Part shown: piece after piece, positions 1-6,122 of the stretch
Position numbering within the stretch: the first letter of the stretch is position 1
How the letters are laid out: every line of letters begins with the position of its first letter
Assembly (NCBI GenBank): GCA_022710165.1
Contig: JAKLHL010000070.1
Span: 1-7,572 of the forward strand
Direction: 5' to 3'
Source: Bdellovibrionales bacterium
GTDB lineage: Bacteria > Bdellovibrionota > JAFGOL01
Length of the DNA: 7,572 nt
Notes under the pieces: model-generated
Told to the model about the DNA's origin: nothing
Database searches by the model: none
What the model saw: the letters and a program-made list of their open reading frames with translations, nothing else
Position numbers and translations under genes: made by a program

Positions 1-1
1 A

Positions 2-883
2 TCAGAACTTCTTAAATCCGTCGATGAATTTGGGCTGCCGGTAGTAATAAAGATGGACGGGCTTTTTGCAGGTAAGGGAGTTTTCATCTGCAAGGATATG
101 ACTGAGGTCAACTCTGCGGCAGAAGCTGTTTATGGCACTGTCTCAGGCGAGACCGTAGTAGTAGAAGAGTTCCTGGTCGGAGAAGAAGCAAGTTACATGG
201 TATTTACCGACGGAGATACTTTCATACCTTTAGCCACCTCACGTGACCACAAGAAAATATATGAGGGAGAGAAAGGACCTAATACCGGAGGCATGGGCGC
301 GGTAAGTCCAGCCCCTATAGGTAAAGAGGTCGAAGAGACCGTTAAGGCTTTCGTTATAGAGCCGCTGTTGAAAGGGATGAGAGAAGAGAACCTTAAATAC
401 AACGGCGTGATATATGCAGGGCTTATGGTGCTTCCCGACGGAAGAGTAAGGGTGCTGGAGTTCAATGCAAGACTTGGAGATCCAGAAACACAGTCGATAC
501 TTTTTAGGATGGAATCAGACATAATGGATATATTGGAACCGCTCGGGAAATACAGAAAGCTCCCAAAGAACTACAATGTTAAATGGACCTCTCAGGTCGC
601 ATGCTGTGTAGTTATGGCGGAGCAGGGGTATCCGAACGATTACAGGACCGGCGCAGAGATACCAGCCCTAAGCAAGGACATAAGTTTCTCAAAAGGTGAG
701 TTCATCTTTCATGCGGGTACTGCAGGAAAGGATGGAAAGTACGTCGTTAACGGAGGCAGGGTGCTTGGTATCACAGCCCTTGGCTCAGACATAAACGAGG
801 CCCGCAGCAGAGCTTATTCTATCGCTGAGAAAGTACAGTGGCCTACTGCATATTACAGAAAAGATATAGGAATATGGAGCTAA
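2..883 (+). CDS. purD: Phosphoribosylamine--glycine ligase (GAR synthetase), 3' part, cut by window edge
   Basis: PurD joins 5-phosphoribosylamine and glycine with ATP to give GAR, the second step of de novo purine synthesis in the cytoplasm. The frame is open from base 2, giving 293 visible residues of a family that is usually about 420, so the N-terminal domain lies outside the window. The ATG at 53 is internal, because the codons before it already encode PurD sequence (PVVIKMDG). Seen in order: the ATP-grasp nucleotide loop (DGLFAGKG, usually DGLAAGKG), VEEFLVGEEAS, DHKKIYEGEKGPNTGGMGA, the metal-binding segment EFNARLGDPETQ (usually RFGDPETQ), and the C-terminal domain with FHAGTAGKDG, GGRVLGITALG and YYRKDIG. 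The stop lies 10 bases before purE, which has its own ribosome site, so the two are probably cotranscribed. Identity is secure; the F-to-L and A-to-F changes are conservative. Confidence 0.96.
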   Translation, partial: SELLKSVDEFGLPVVIKMDGLFAGKGVFICKDMTEVNSAAEAVYGTVSGETVVVEEFLVGEEASYMVFTDGDTFIPLATSRDHKKIYEGEKGPNTGGMGAVSPAPIGKEVEETVKAFVIEPLLKGMREENLKYNGVIYAGLMVLPDGRVRVLEFNARLGDPETQSILFRMESDIMDILEPLGKYRKLPKNYNVKWTSQVACCVVMAEQGYPNDYRTGAEIPALSKDISFSKGEFIFHAGTAGKDGKYVVNGGRVLGITALGSDINEARSRAYSIAEKVQWPTAYYRKDIGIWS

Positions 884-884
884 T

Positions 885-890
885 GGAGGG
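885..890 (+). promoter_or_regulatory. Ribosome binding site of purE
   Basis: GGAGGG lies directly after the purD stop and three bases before the purE ATG at 894. It fixes that ATG as the start and indicates tight linkage with purD. Confidence 0.7.
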
Positions 891-893
891 ACG

Positions 894-1367
894 ATGGACG
901 TTCTAATACTTCTTGGAAGCAGCTCTGACCTTGAGACAGCAAAAGGCTGTGTTGATACATTGAAAGATTTCAAAATAGGGCACAAACTAGTGATAGCTTC
1001 GGCGCACAGAACGCCAGAACTTGTCGATCAGCACATCGCTGAAGCAGAAAAAACAGGCACCAAGGTCATTATAGCCATGGCAGGCATGGCCGCACATCTG
1101 CCAGGGGTAGTAGCTTCAAAGACGCTGATACCGGTAATAGGGGTGCCTTTGAGTTCCAAGAACACAGGCGGACTTGACGCACTTTATTCCATAGTGCAGA
1201 TGCCTTCGGGTTATCCTGTAGCGACTGTGGCAATAGATGGTTCAAAGAACGCAGCTTTATTGGCTGTACAGATATTGGCAAGCCATGACACAGCTCTTAA
1301 GAAAGCCTTAATAGATTACAGATCTAAAATGAAAGACGCTGTAAGCAAGGCTAACAAGGACCTTTGA
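894..1367 (+). CDS. purE: N5-carboxyaminoimidazole ribonucleotide mutase, class I PurE
   Basis: PurE converts N5-CAIR to CAIR in de novo purine synthesis and forms octamers in known cases. The 157-residue protein is full length for the family. It shows the N-terminal phosphate-binding LLGSSSDLETA, SAHRTP with the class I arginine, AGMAAHLPGVVASKT, PVIGVPL and the SIVQMPSGYPVATVAI segment. SAHRTP and AAHLPG match class I (bacterial N5-CAIR mutase) and not the class II AIR carboxylases, which carry SAHKT and AGRSNALSG. Class I enzymes normally work with PurK, which is not in this window. Compared with E. coli PurE, the segment between VAI and NAALLA is two residues shorter (DGSK in place of GKAGAA), which is also the form I know from some other bacteria and archaea. 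The gene sits 10 bases after purD and its TGA overlaps the ATG of tsaC. Confidence 0.96.
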   Translation: MDVLILLGSSSDLETAKGCVDTLKDFKIGHKLVIASAHRTPELVDQHIAEAEKTGTKVIIAMAGMAAHLPGVVASKTLIPVIGVPLSSKNTGGLDALYSIVQMPSGYPVATVAIDGSKNAALLAVQILASHDTALKKALIDYRSKMKDAVSKANKDL

Positions 1368-1960
1368 TGCCTTCAATAATAAAGAAATTCGAAGAATGCA
1401 GGGACATGATCGAAAAAGGCTGGATACTTGCATATCCAACAGAGACTACCTACGGCCTCGGAGTGAATCCTTTTAATCAAGAAGCTGTAAGTTTTCTTAA
1501 TACTGTAAAGAAAAGATCAATGGGTAAACCTTACCTTATGCTGGTAAAGGACATCAATATGCTTGAGCATTATGCAGAGCTGGACAAGCATGTACTCGGG
1601 CTTATGGAAACTCTCTGGCCCGGGCCTGTAAGCGTTGTGCTTAAAGCAAAGAATAAACTTCCGGAATGGATGGCTGATAAACACGGCCATGCATGCTTTC
1701 GTGTTTCATCGTCTAAATTTGCATCAAAACTTTTCGAGTATATTGACCGTCCCATAGTTTCAACTAGTGCTAACCCAGAGACTTTTCCTATAGCAAAGAC
1801 CATGGAAGAGGTGATAGCTTACTTTCAGTCTCAGGAACGTATGGCGGTAATGCCAGACTTGTTCGAGGATGCCAAGGGATCTTTGCCGAGCACCATAATA
1901 GATCTTACCAAACAGCCTCCAAAGATATTAAGAAAGGGTGCCTTTAACATAGTTTTCTAA
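1367..1960 (+). CDS. tsaC: L-threonylcarbamoyladenylate synthase, short TsaC/YrdC form
   Basis: TsaC makes threonylcarbamoyl-AMP and PPi from threonine, bicarbonate and ATP, the first step of the t6A37 modification of ANN-decoding tRNAs. The protein has 197 residues, the length of the short YrdC-only form, without the extra Sua5 domain. Visible motifs are AYPTETTYGLG (22-32), KKRSMGKP (48-55), WPGPVSVVL (84-92), FRVSSS (111-116), the STSAN signature (132-136) and GSLPSTIIDL near the C-terminus. I chose the ATG at 1367, which overlaps the purE stop as TGATG and has AAGGA at 1356-1360. The in-frame TTG one codon earlier is poorer. The overlap implies translational coupling with purE. The strong use of ATA isoleucine codons in this region, read by a t6A-modified tRNA, makes the enzyme important to this genome. 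Confidence 0.93.
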   Translation: MPSIIKKFEECRDMIEKGWILAYPTETTYGLGVNPFNQEAVSFLNTVKKRSMGKPYLMLVKDINMLEHYAELDKHVLGLMETLWPGPVSVVLKAKNKLPEWMADKHGHACFRVSSSKFASKLFEYIDRPIVSTSANPETFPIAKTMEEVIAYFQSQERMAVMPDLFEDAKGSLPSTIIDLTKQPPKILRKGAFNIVF

Positions 1961-1973
1961 GGCGGTTAAAGAA

Positions 1974-3197
1974 ATGGAAAAGATAAAACAAAAATTAAGG
2001 GCTTTTAAGAACAGTCCTTGGATATTCACTACATATTTTGCAGAAGGTTATCCATTTTCAGTCGCTGGGGATCTTGCCAATACATATTTCGTGGCATTGG
2101 GAATGAAGCTTGAGACTTTCGGTCTTACATCCATCTTCAATTTTGCATGGTCGCTCAAATTCTTGTGGGCTCCTTTAATAGATATATTCAAAACGAGAAG
2201 GTTCTGGATACTTCTTACAGAAGGCTTGCTTTCTTTTGTGAGCATCTTTTTGGCTATTAATACTTTTTCTGTTTCACCGATATATAACGCCGTAATATTG
2301 TTCGCTATGATGGCCATACTTAGCGCTACGCATGACATAGCCATAGATGGATATTACCTTGAGCAGCTGAACGAGACTGAACAGCGTTTTTACAGCGGGT
2401 TCAGGGTGATGGCTTACAGGATAGCGATGCTTTTTGTGAGCGCGGTACTTGTTGGTATCGCCGGAGTATGGGGCTGGAGCCTGTCTTTTGGCATAACGGC
2501 TGTAATAATGACCTCGATATTCATTACACATGCCTTGATATTGCCGGCTCCAAAGTCAGACAAGACTGAGTTCAAGAAACACTCAGTGCTTACTAATTTC
2601 GGCAAGGCCTTTCTTAGTTATCTTGAACAGGACAAAATAATCATAATACTCTCATTCATCGTCGTATATAAGATCGGCGACAGCATGATGCTTAAGATGG
2701 CAAAACCATTCTTGATGAGGGAACTTGGAATAACCGTAGCGCAGATGGCCTTGATATCAGGCACCATAGGAAAGGTTTGTTCGATAGTCGGCGCCATACT
2801 TGGCGGGATGTTCATAGCAAAGATAGGGCTTAGAAAGGGTCTGTGGATATTGACGGTGGTACAGAGCTTTGCAGTTGTAGCCTACGTACTGCTGGCTGTC
2901 TTTAAGCCAGGCATATACTGGGTAGCTGTAGTTCATGCCTTTGAGATGACCTCTACCAGCCTTTCTAGCGTGGCACTGATAAACTATTTGATGTTCACAT
3001 GTAACAAGGATTATAAGGCCTCACACTATGCGATAGCGTCTGGGTTGATAACCCTTGGCGGCAGTGTTGCCTCCATGATGAGTGGTTATCTGGCAAGCAG
3101 CGTAGGGTATGTTAATTTCTTTATTATAAGTTTTGCAGCATGTCTGCCAGGTATGGCTCTAATGCTGTTCCTTCCTTTTAACAAGGACCATAGATAA
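1974..3197 (+). CDS. MFS transporter of the PAT/AmpG-like family
   Basis: This is a 407-residue integral inner-membrane protein with about ten to twelve hydrophobic segments and few long loops, the usual size for a single MFS domain. The first helix region carries YFAEGYPF (21-28). KFLWAPLID (62-70) ends the second helix and resembles the KFLWAP(L/F)xD signature of the AmpG and acetyl-CoA transporter (PAT) group. SATHDIAIDGYYL (117-129) corresponds to the AmpG-type ATQDIAID motif. Characterised relatives import muropeptides (AmpG, proton-coupled) or carry acetyl-CoA; the substrate here cannot be read from sequence. The gene starts 13 bases after tsaC with only a weak AAGG-type ribosome site overlapping the tsaC stop, so it is probably the last gene of the purD-purE-tsaC transcript. 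It ends 15 bases from the converging phosphorylase gene, with no hairpin terminator between them. Confidence 0.85.
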   Translation: MEKIKQKLRAFKNSPWIFTTYFAEGYPFSVAGDLANTYFVALGMKLETFGLTSIFNFAWSLKFLWAPLIDIFKTRRFWILLTEGLLSFVSIFLAINTFSVSPIYNAVILFAMMAILSATHDIAIDGYYLEQLNETEQRFYSGFRVMAYRIAMLFVSAVLVGIAGVWGWSLSFGITAVIMTSIFITHALILPAPKSDKTEFKKHSVLTNFGKAFLSYLEQDKIIIILSFIVVYKIGDSMMLKMAKPFLMRELGITVAQMALISGTIGKVCSIVGAILGGMFIAKIGLRKGLWILTVVQSFAVVAYVLLAVFKPGIYWVAVVHAFEMTSTSLSSVALINYLMFTCNKDYKASHYAIASGLITLGGSVASMMSGYLASSVGYVNFFIISFAACLPGMALMLFLPFNKDHR

Positions 3198-3212
3198 TTA
3201 TCCAGTTATTTA

Positions 3213-4034
3213 TTATAGGGACGCTATTAAGGATTTTAATATCTTGTCCAGGCTTGCTTGCATTTTCTTGGCGACTATCTTGACCTCTTCATGTGATAAT
3301 TTTCTGCCCTTTATCACTCCAGTCCCGTAGTTAGTTATTGTTGATATACAAGCTGTATCTACATCCAGCTGTCTTAGGGCAAGCACCTCTGCAACAGTGC
3401 TCATGCCTACGGCGTCAGCACCATGTTTATTTAGCATCCTTACCTCGGCTGCTGTTTCATATTGAGGTCCTGTCATCCATGCATAAACACCCTCGGTCAT
3501 CTTTACTTTATGCTTTTTTGCTATGGACTTTATCTTGCTCCTTAGTTTCAAGGAGTATGGTTCAGATACATCAACGAAGGTGGTCCCGAGCGACCTTGCC
3601 TCGTCAGAAGAAAGAGGTGTTAGGGCCGTCACATTTATGTGGTCCTTTAATAAGAGCATATCGCCTGGTTTATGCTTAAGGCTGGTGCTGCCAGCAGCGT
3701 TAGTTAGGACTGCGTTCTTTACCCCGCAAAGCACAAGGGCTCTAAGCAGTCTTACGGTGTCATCAGGGTGATTCCCCTCGTATACGTGGAACCTTCCCCT
3801 CATTACAGCCACGGTCTTTTTCTGGTACCTTATTATATCAAGCACACCTTGATGCCCGCTTACTGTCGGTTTAGGTACGTTAGGTATCTTTGAATATGGA
3901 ATCTTTTTTAGCGAGTCTACGTCTGAGAGTATACCGCTAAGGCCGGACCCGAGTATAATGACAGCCTCAGGCTCTAAGCCTTTAAGTCTCTTGGCTAGGT
4001 AATTGTAGGTCTTTTTTAACTTATTTTTCGCCAT
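3213..4034 (-). CDS. punA: Purine nucleoside phosphorylase, trimeric type (PNP/MTAP family)
   Basis: This enzyme cleaves purine nucleosides with phosphate to the free base and ribose-1-phosphate, in cytoplasmic salvage. The 273 residues are normal for the trimeric class. Seen: the phosphate loop GSGLSG (29-34), SGHQG with H61, MRGRFHVYEG (78-87), TNAAG (111-115), TGPQYETAAE with E193, GADAVGMST with M211, and ITN with N235, followed by SHEEV with H248. As I recall human PNP, these match H64, R84/H86, Y88, N115, E201, M219, N243 and H257. The Glu plus Asn pair points to 6-oxopurine nucleosides (inosine, guanosine) and argues against methylthioadenosine phosphorylase, where Asp replaces this Asn. 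After TN the sequence is YGTG instead of the usual LAAG. Its ATG lies inside the end of the upstream membrane-protein gene (14-base overlap) and has no strong ribosome site, suggesting translational coupling. Confidence 0.92.
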   Translation of the reverse strand: MAKNKLKKTYNYLAKRLKGLEPEAVIILGSGLSGILSDVDSLKKIPYSKIPNVPKPTVSGHQGVLDIIRYQKKTVAVMRGRFHVYEGNHPDDTVRLLRALVLCGVKNAVLTNAAGSTSLKHKPGDMLLLKDHINVTALTPLSSDEARSLGTTFVDVSEPYSLKLRSKIKSIAKKHKVKMTEGVYAWMTGPQYETAAEVRMLNKHGADAVGMSTVAEVLALRQLDVDTACISTITNYGTGVIKGRKLSHEEVKIVAKKMQASLDKILKSLIASL

Positions 4035-4521
4035 GTTTTAGCTTCAGGGCGTCTATGAGTTTGTCTGGTTCTTTTGTAGCCAGAGTTCTAAGGAACATTA
4101 TCCTTTTGTTGTAGGAAACAGCCATGTCCTGGAAAAAGTCCTTTTTCCTGAAACTCAAAGGTGAAACTATTGATTCAAGCGACAGCGACCTTAAGTAGAG
4201 GTTCATTCTGTATATAGGACCAGCTATCTTGTGAGAGAAGAGAGTGCCGGAAACGAATATTATTATGAAAACAAAGATCGCGGCAACAGGGAAGTAAACG
4301 TTCATCATGTCATACCTGTTGTCAGCTATGAACTTGAAGTAAACGTGGCCTGCAGGGAAACCCGATTTTAGACCCAGCTGTACCAGTTCATCAAAGAAGA
4401 AGAGCAACATGCCGTAGAAGATCGCTATTGTTATTAGCGCTATGGTCGCAGTGTATATTATGAACTTTATTTGAAAGTCCTTGTTTATTAAATAAATGCG
4501 CCTTTTATAGGTTGGTTTCAT
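4021..4521 (-). CDS. Orphan two-helix membrane protein with a HAMP-like linker
   Basis: I do not recognise a named family. The protein has 166 residues: a short basic N-terminus (KPTYKRRIYLINKDFQIK), a hydrophobic helix at about 20-43, a polar stretch of about 30 residues (44-74), a second helix at about 75-95, then SHKIAGPIYRM (96-106). That last motif closely resembles the start of HAMP linkers in chemoreceptors and sensor kinases. PLSFRKKDFFQDMAVSYN (121-138) resembles the second HAMP helix. No kinase, methyl-accepting or cyclase domain follows; the protein stops about 28 residues later. The start at 4521 is set by a purine-rich ribosome site; a longer reading from 4581 would lack one and add a polar leader. 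It is the first gene of a minus-strand pair with the phosphorylase and overlaps it by 14 bases. It may be a truncated sensor or a stand-alone signal adaptor; function unknown. Confidence 0.8.
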   Translation of the reverse strand: MKPTYKRRIYLINKDFQIKFIIYTATIALITIAIFYGMLLFFFDELVQLGLKSGFPAGHVYFKFIADNRYDMMNVYFPVAAIFVFIIIFVSGTLFSHKIAGPIYRMNLYLRSLSLESIVSPLSFRKKDFFQDMAVSYNKRIMFLRTLATKEPDKLIDALKLKHGEK

Positions 4522-4527
4522 TTGTTT

Positions 4528-4537
4528 CCCCCTCCCT
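4528..4537 (-). promoter_or_regulatory. Ribosome binding site of the HAMP-like gene
   Basis: On the minus strand GGGAGGGGG precedes the ATG at 4521; the GGGAGG core (4531-4536) is nine bases away. It is what decides for the start at 4521 over the in-frame ATG at 4581. Confidence 0.65.
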
Positions 4538-4612
4538 TTAGTCCCGTGATAAAGTCTACAACAATTTTTATATTCCCGCAAAGCAAAAAGCGTAGTATTC
4601 CATATTGATCGT

Positions 4613-4618
4613 AGGAGG
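4613..4618 (+). promoter_or_regulatory. Ribosome binding site of the phosphofructokinase gene
   Basis: A perfect AGGAGG lies five bases before the ATG at 4624. This is the strongest ribosome site in the window and supports high expression of this glycolytic gene. Confidence 0.8.
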
Positions 4619-4623
4619 TTCTT

Positions 4624-5865
4624 ATGCCAGCAAACATAAAAAGAATAGGACTAATAACCAGTGGAGGAGACTGTGGCGGGCTTAATGCTGTCATAAAGGG
4701 CGCAGCCCAGATGGCTTTCAGCATGGGAATAGATATGAAGGTAATACCTAACGGGTATGCTTCTTTATATAACTTAGTCGATATAAAAGAGCTCATAACT
4801 TTGACACCAGAAAGACTTGATGATTTCAGTTCTGATATAGCCGGTTCAGAGGCTGGGCACTCAAGGGTTAAGATAAGCAAGATAAAGGACCCTGCAAAGT
4901 TCGAAAGGATAAAAAAGGGTCTTGCTAAGCATGGTATTGACGCCCTCATTATCAGCGGCGGTGATGACACAGGAAGTGTCATGGTCGACCTTAGTGAACA
5001 GGGTATAAAGTGCATACATGCACCAAAGACCATGGACCTTGACCTCCAAACATACAGCGTCGGTGGAGATTCAACTATAAACAGGATAGCCCGTTTTGCG
5101 AGCGACCTTAAGACCACCGGAAGGACGCACAACAGGGGTATAGTGATGGAAGTGTTCGGGCGTTATGCCGGCCACACAGCGTTCAGGGGCGGTATAGCTG
5201 CAGATGCAGACTGCATCTTGATACCCGAAATCCCAGTCGATTTTGACGTGGTCTATGCACACTACAAGAAAGTCTTTATGAGCAGGGTAAGACACAGCGA
5301 CGTTAAGGCCGGGACTTATCTTATAATAGTCGCAGAAGGTATAAAGGACTCTAAAGAGAACACCATCACTGATGATTCATCCGGTGTTGATGCTTTTGGT
5401 CATAAGAAGCTCAGCGGTGCCGCAAAATATGTTAGAAAGACACTTGAGACCAAAATGCATAACGATCCGGAGATAGCTTCTTTTATGAAAGAGACTGGTA
5501 TGTATATAGAGGGAATGAACGAGCTCCCAGAGATAAGGGAAGTTAATCCAGGACACTTAGTACGCTGTGGGCAGACCTCTGCATACGATGTCAGCTTTGG
5601 GCGTTCTGTTGGCGGGGCCGCCGTGACCTTGCTCACTAGCGGTGTCAGCGGTGTTACAGTAGTCGGTGTAGATGGCCACAACGTTACATATATGCCTTCA
5701 AAACAGGCCATCGTACAGCGTCATGTGGACCTTGACGAGATAGCCCTTTACGAGACTATGGGCATATGCTTTGGAAGGAAACCAATAAGGTTCGAACCAA
5801 AACTCATAGAAGTTAACATGGATAGTGTTAATAACGTCGGTAAGAAAATAAAAAGGATCTATTGA
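4624..5865 (+). CDS. pfp: 6-phosphofructokinase, probably pyrophosphate-dependent
   Basis: The enzyme phosphorylates fructose-6-phosphate to the 1,6-bisphosphate (reversibly if PPi is the donor). Of the 413 residues, visible motifs are the nucleotide/PPi loop TSGGDCGGLNAVIKG (12-26), SGGDDTGS (111-118), PKTMDLD (134-140), THNRG (168-172), EVFGRYAG (176-183), the active-site VAEG (236-239) and GHLVRCGQTSAYD (310-322). Established knowledge: Asp at the second position of GGDD, in place of the Gly of GGDGS, together with Lys in PKT, in place of Gly in PGT, marks PPi-dependent enzymes. Both are present here, so PPi is inferred as donor. Catalytic D138 and D140 are kept within TMDLD (usual TIDND). 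The usual MGR is FGR. The protein is longer than the 320-residue bacterial ATP enzyme, partly through a segment around 240-300. It is alone on its strand, divergent from the HAMP-like gene and convergent with the tRNAs. Confidence 0.93.
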   Translation: MPANIKRIGLITSGGDCGGLNAVIKGAAQMAFSMGIDMKVIPNGYASLYNLVDIKELITLTPERLDDFSSDIAGSEAGHSRVKISKIKDPAKFERIKKGLAKHGIDALIISGGDDTGSVMVDLSEQGIKCIHAPKTMDLDLQTYSVGGDSTINRIARFASDLKTTGRTHNRGIVMEVFGRYAGHTAFRGGIAADADCILIPEIPVDFDVVYAHYKKVFMSRVRHSDVKAGTYLIIVAEGIKDSKENTITDDSSGVDAFGHKKLSGAAKYVRKTLETKMHNDPEIASFMKETGMYIEGMNELPEIREVNPGHLVRCGQTSAYDVSFGRSVGGAAVTLLTSGVSGVTVVGVDGHNVTYMPSKQAIVQRHVDLDEIALYETMGICFGRKPIRFEPKLIEVNMDSVNNVGKKIKRIY

Positions 5866-5867
5866 TC
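5843..5867 (-). terminator. Possible weak terminator after the tRNA pair
   Basis: On the minus strand, 16 bases past the tRNA-His CCA end, a four-base GATC/GATC stem with an AATA loop (5856-5867) is followed by a T-rich tract (CTTTTTATTTTCTT). The stem is short, so the call is tentative. It overlaps the 3' end of the phosphofructokinase gene. Confidence 0.3.
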
Positions 5868-5883
5868 AGAAGAAGTGAAGAGA

Positions 5884-5960
5884 TGGGGTGAGTGACGGGG
5901 ATCGAACCCGCGACGGCCGGAACCACAATCCGGTGCTCTACCAGCTGAACTACACTCACC
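5884..5960 (-). tRNA. tRNA-His (anticodon GTG)
   Basis: The minus strand folds into a full cloverleaf. There is a 5' extra G at -1 (5960), the acceptor stem GTGAGTG with CACTCAC, a D arm GTTC/GAGC, an anticodon stem CCGGA/TCCGG with loop TTGTGGT (anticodon GTG), a T arm GCGGG/CCCGT with loop TTCGATC, and C73 followed by an encoded CCA (5884-5886). The G-1:C73 pair is the identity element of histidine tRNA. It lies 16 bases after tRNA-Arg on the same strand. Confidence 0.97.
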
Positions 5961-5976
5961 GCCCATTGCTTCTTAT

Positions 5977-6053
5977 TGGTACGCCCGGCAGGACTCGAAC
6001 CTGCGACCTACGGATTAGAAATCCGTTGCTCTATCCAGCTGAGCTACGGACGC
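5977..6053 (-). tRNA. tRNA-Arg (anticodon TCT)
   Basis: The minus strand gives a 77-base cloverleaf. The acceptor stem is GCGTCCG with CGGGCGT (G1-U72 and one internal G-U), the D arm GCTC/GAGC, the anticodon stem ACGGA/TCCGT with loop TTTCTAA (anticodon TCT), and the T arm GCAGG/CCTGC with loop TTCGAGT. A73 and an encoded CCA (5977-5979) follow. It reads AGA and AGG, the arginine codons favoured by the genes in this window. A promoter lies upstream at 6075-6103. Confidence 0.97.
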
Positions 6054-6074
6054 ACTCGTATCAAAGCACGCAAA

Positions 6075-6103
6075 CTTATACGATAACTGCAAAATCCTTG
6101 CAA
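6075..6103 (-). promoter_or_regulatory. Sigma70-type promoter of the tRNA-Arg/tRNA-His pair
   Basis: On the minus strand, TTGCAA (6098-6103, four of six matches to TTGACA) and TATAAG (6075-6080, five of six matches to TATAAT) are separated by exactly 17 bases. Transcription would start near 6068, giving a leader of about 15 bases before tRNA-Arg. It sits in the gap after the deoxyhypusine-synthase homologue, so the tRNAs need not depend on that operon. Confidence 0.65.
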
Positions 6104-6122
6104 TATCTTTTTGGAAGCCCTC

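Larger units (their letters stand above)
4522..4623. promoter_or_regulatory. Divergent intergenic region between the HAMP-like gene and the phosphofructokinase gene
   Basis: This 102-base gap separates two divergent genes, so it must hold promoters for both. It contains AT-rich patches (around 4564-4573 and 4595-4607) but I could not find a well-spaced -35/-10 pair on either strand, nor a clear operator palindrome. The assignment rests on gene orientation only. Confidence 0.4.

Noticed and set aside
53..55. ATG as the start of purD
   Set aside because: The frame is open upstream and already encodes conserved PurD sequence, so this Met is internal and the gene is only cut by the window.
193..522. 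109-codon minus-strand reading frame
   Set aside because: Shadow of purD on the opposite strand; low-complexity Ser/Thr/Leu composition and no recognisable domain.
1364..1366. TTG as the start of tsaC
   Set aside because: The next codon is an ATG at 1367 with better spacing from AAGGA and the common TGATG overlap.
3198..3212. Shared terminator between the converging transporter and phosphorylase genes
   Set aside because: Only 15 bases, AT-rich, with no inverted repeat; no hairpin could be drawn.
4522..4581. Longer reading of the HAMP-like protein from an ATG at 4581
   Set aside because: The extra 20 residues are polar with no ribosome site, while the ATG at 4521 has a strong one.
4518..5132. 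204-codon minus-strand reading frame
   Set aside because: It lies antisense to the phosphofructokinase and covers its conserved motifs; no family features and no ribosome site.
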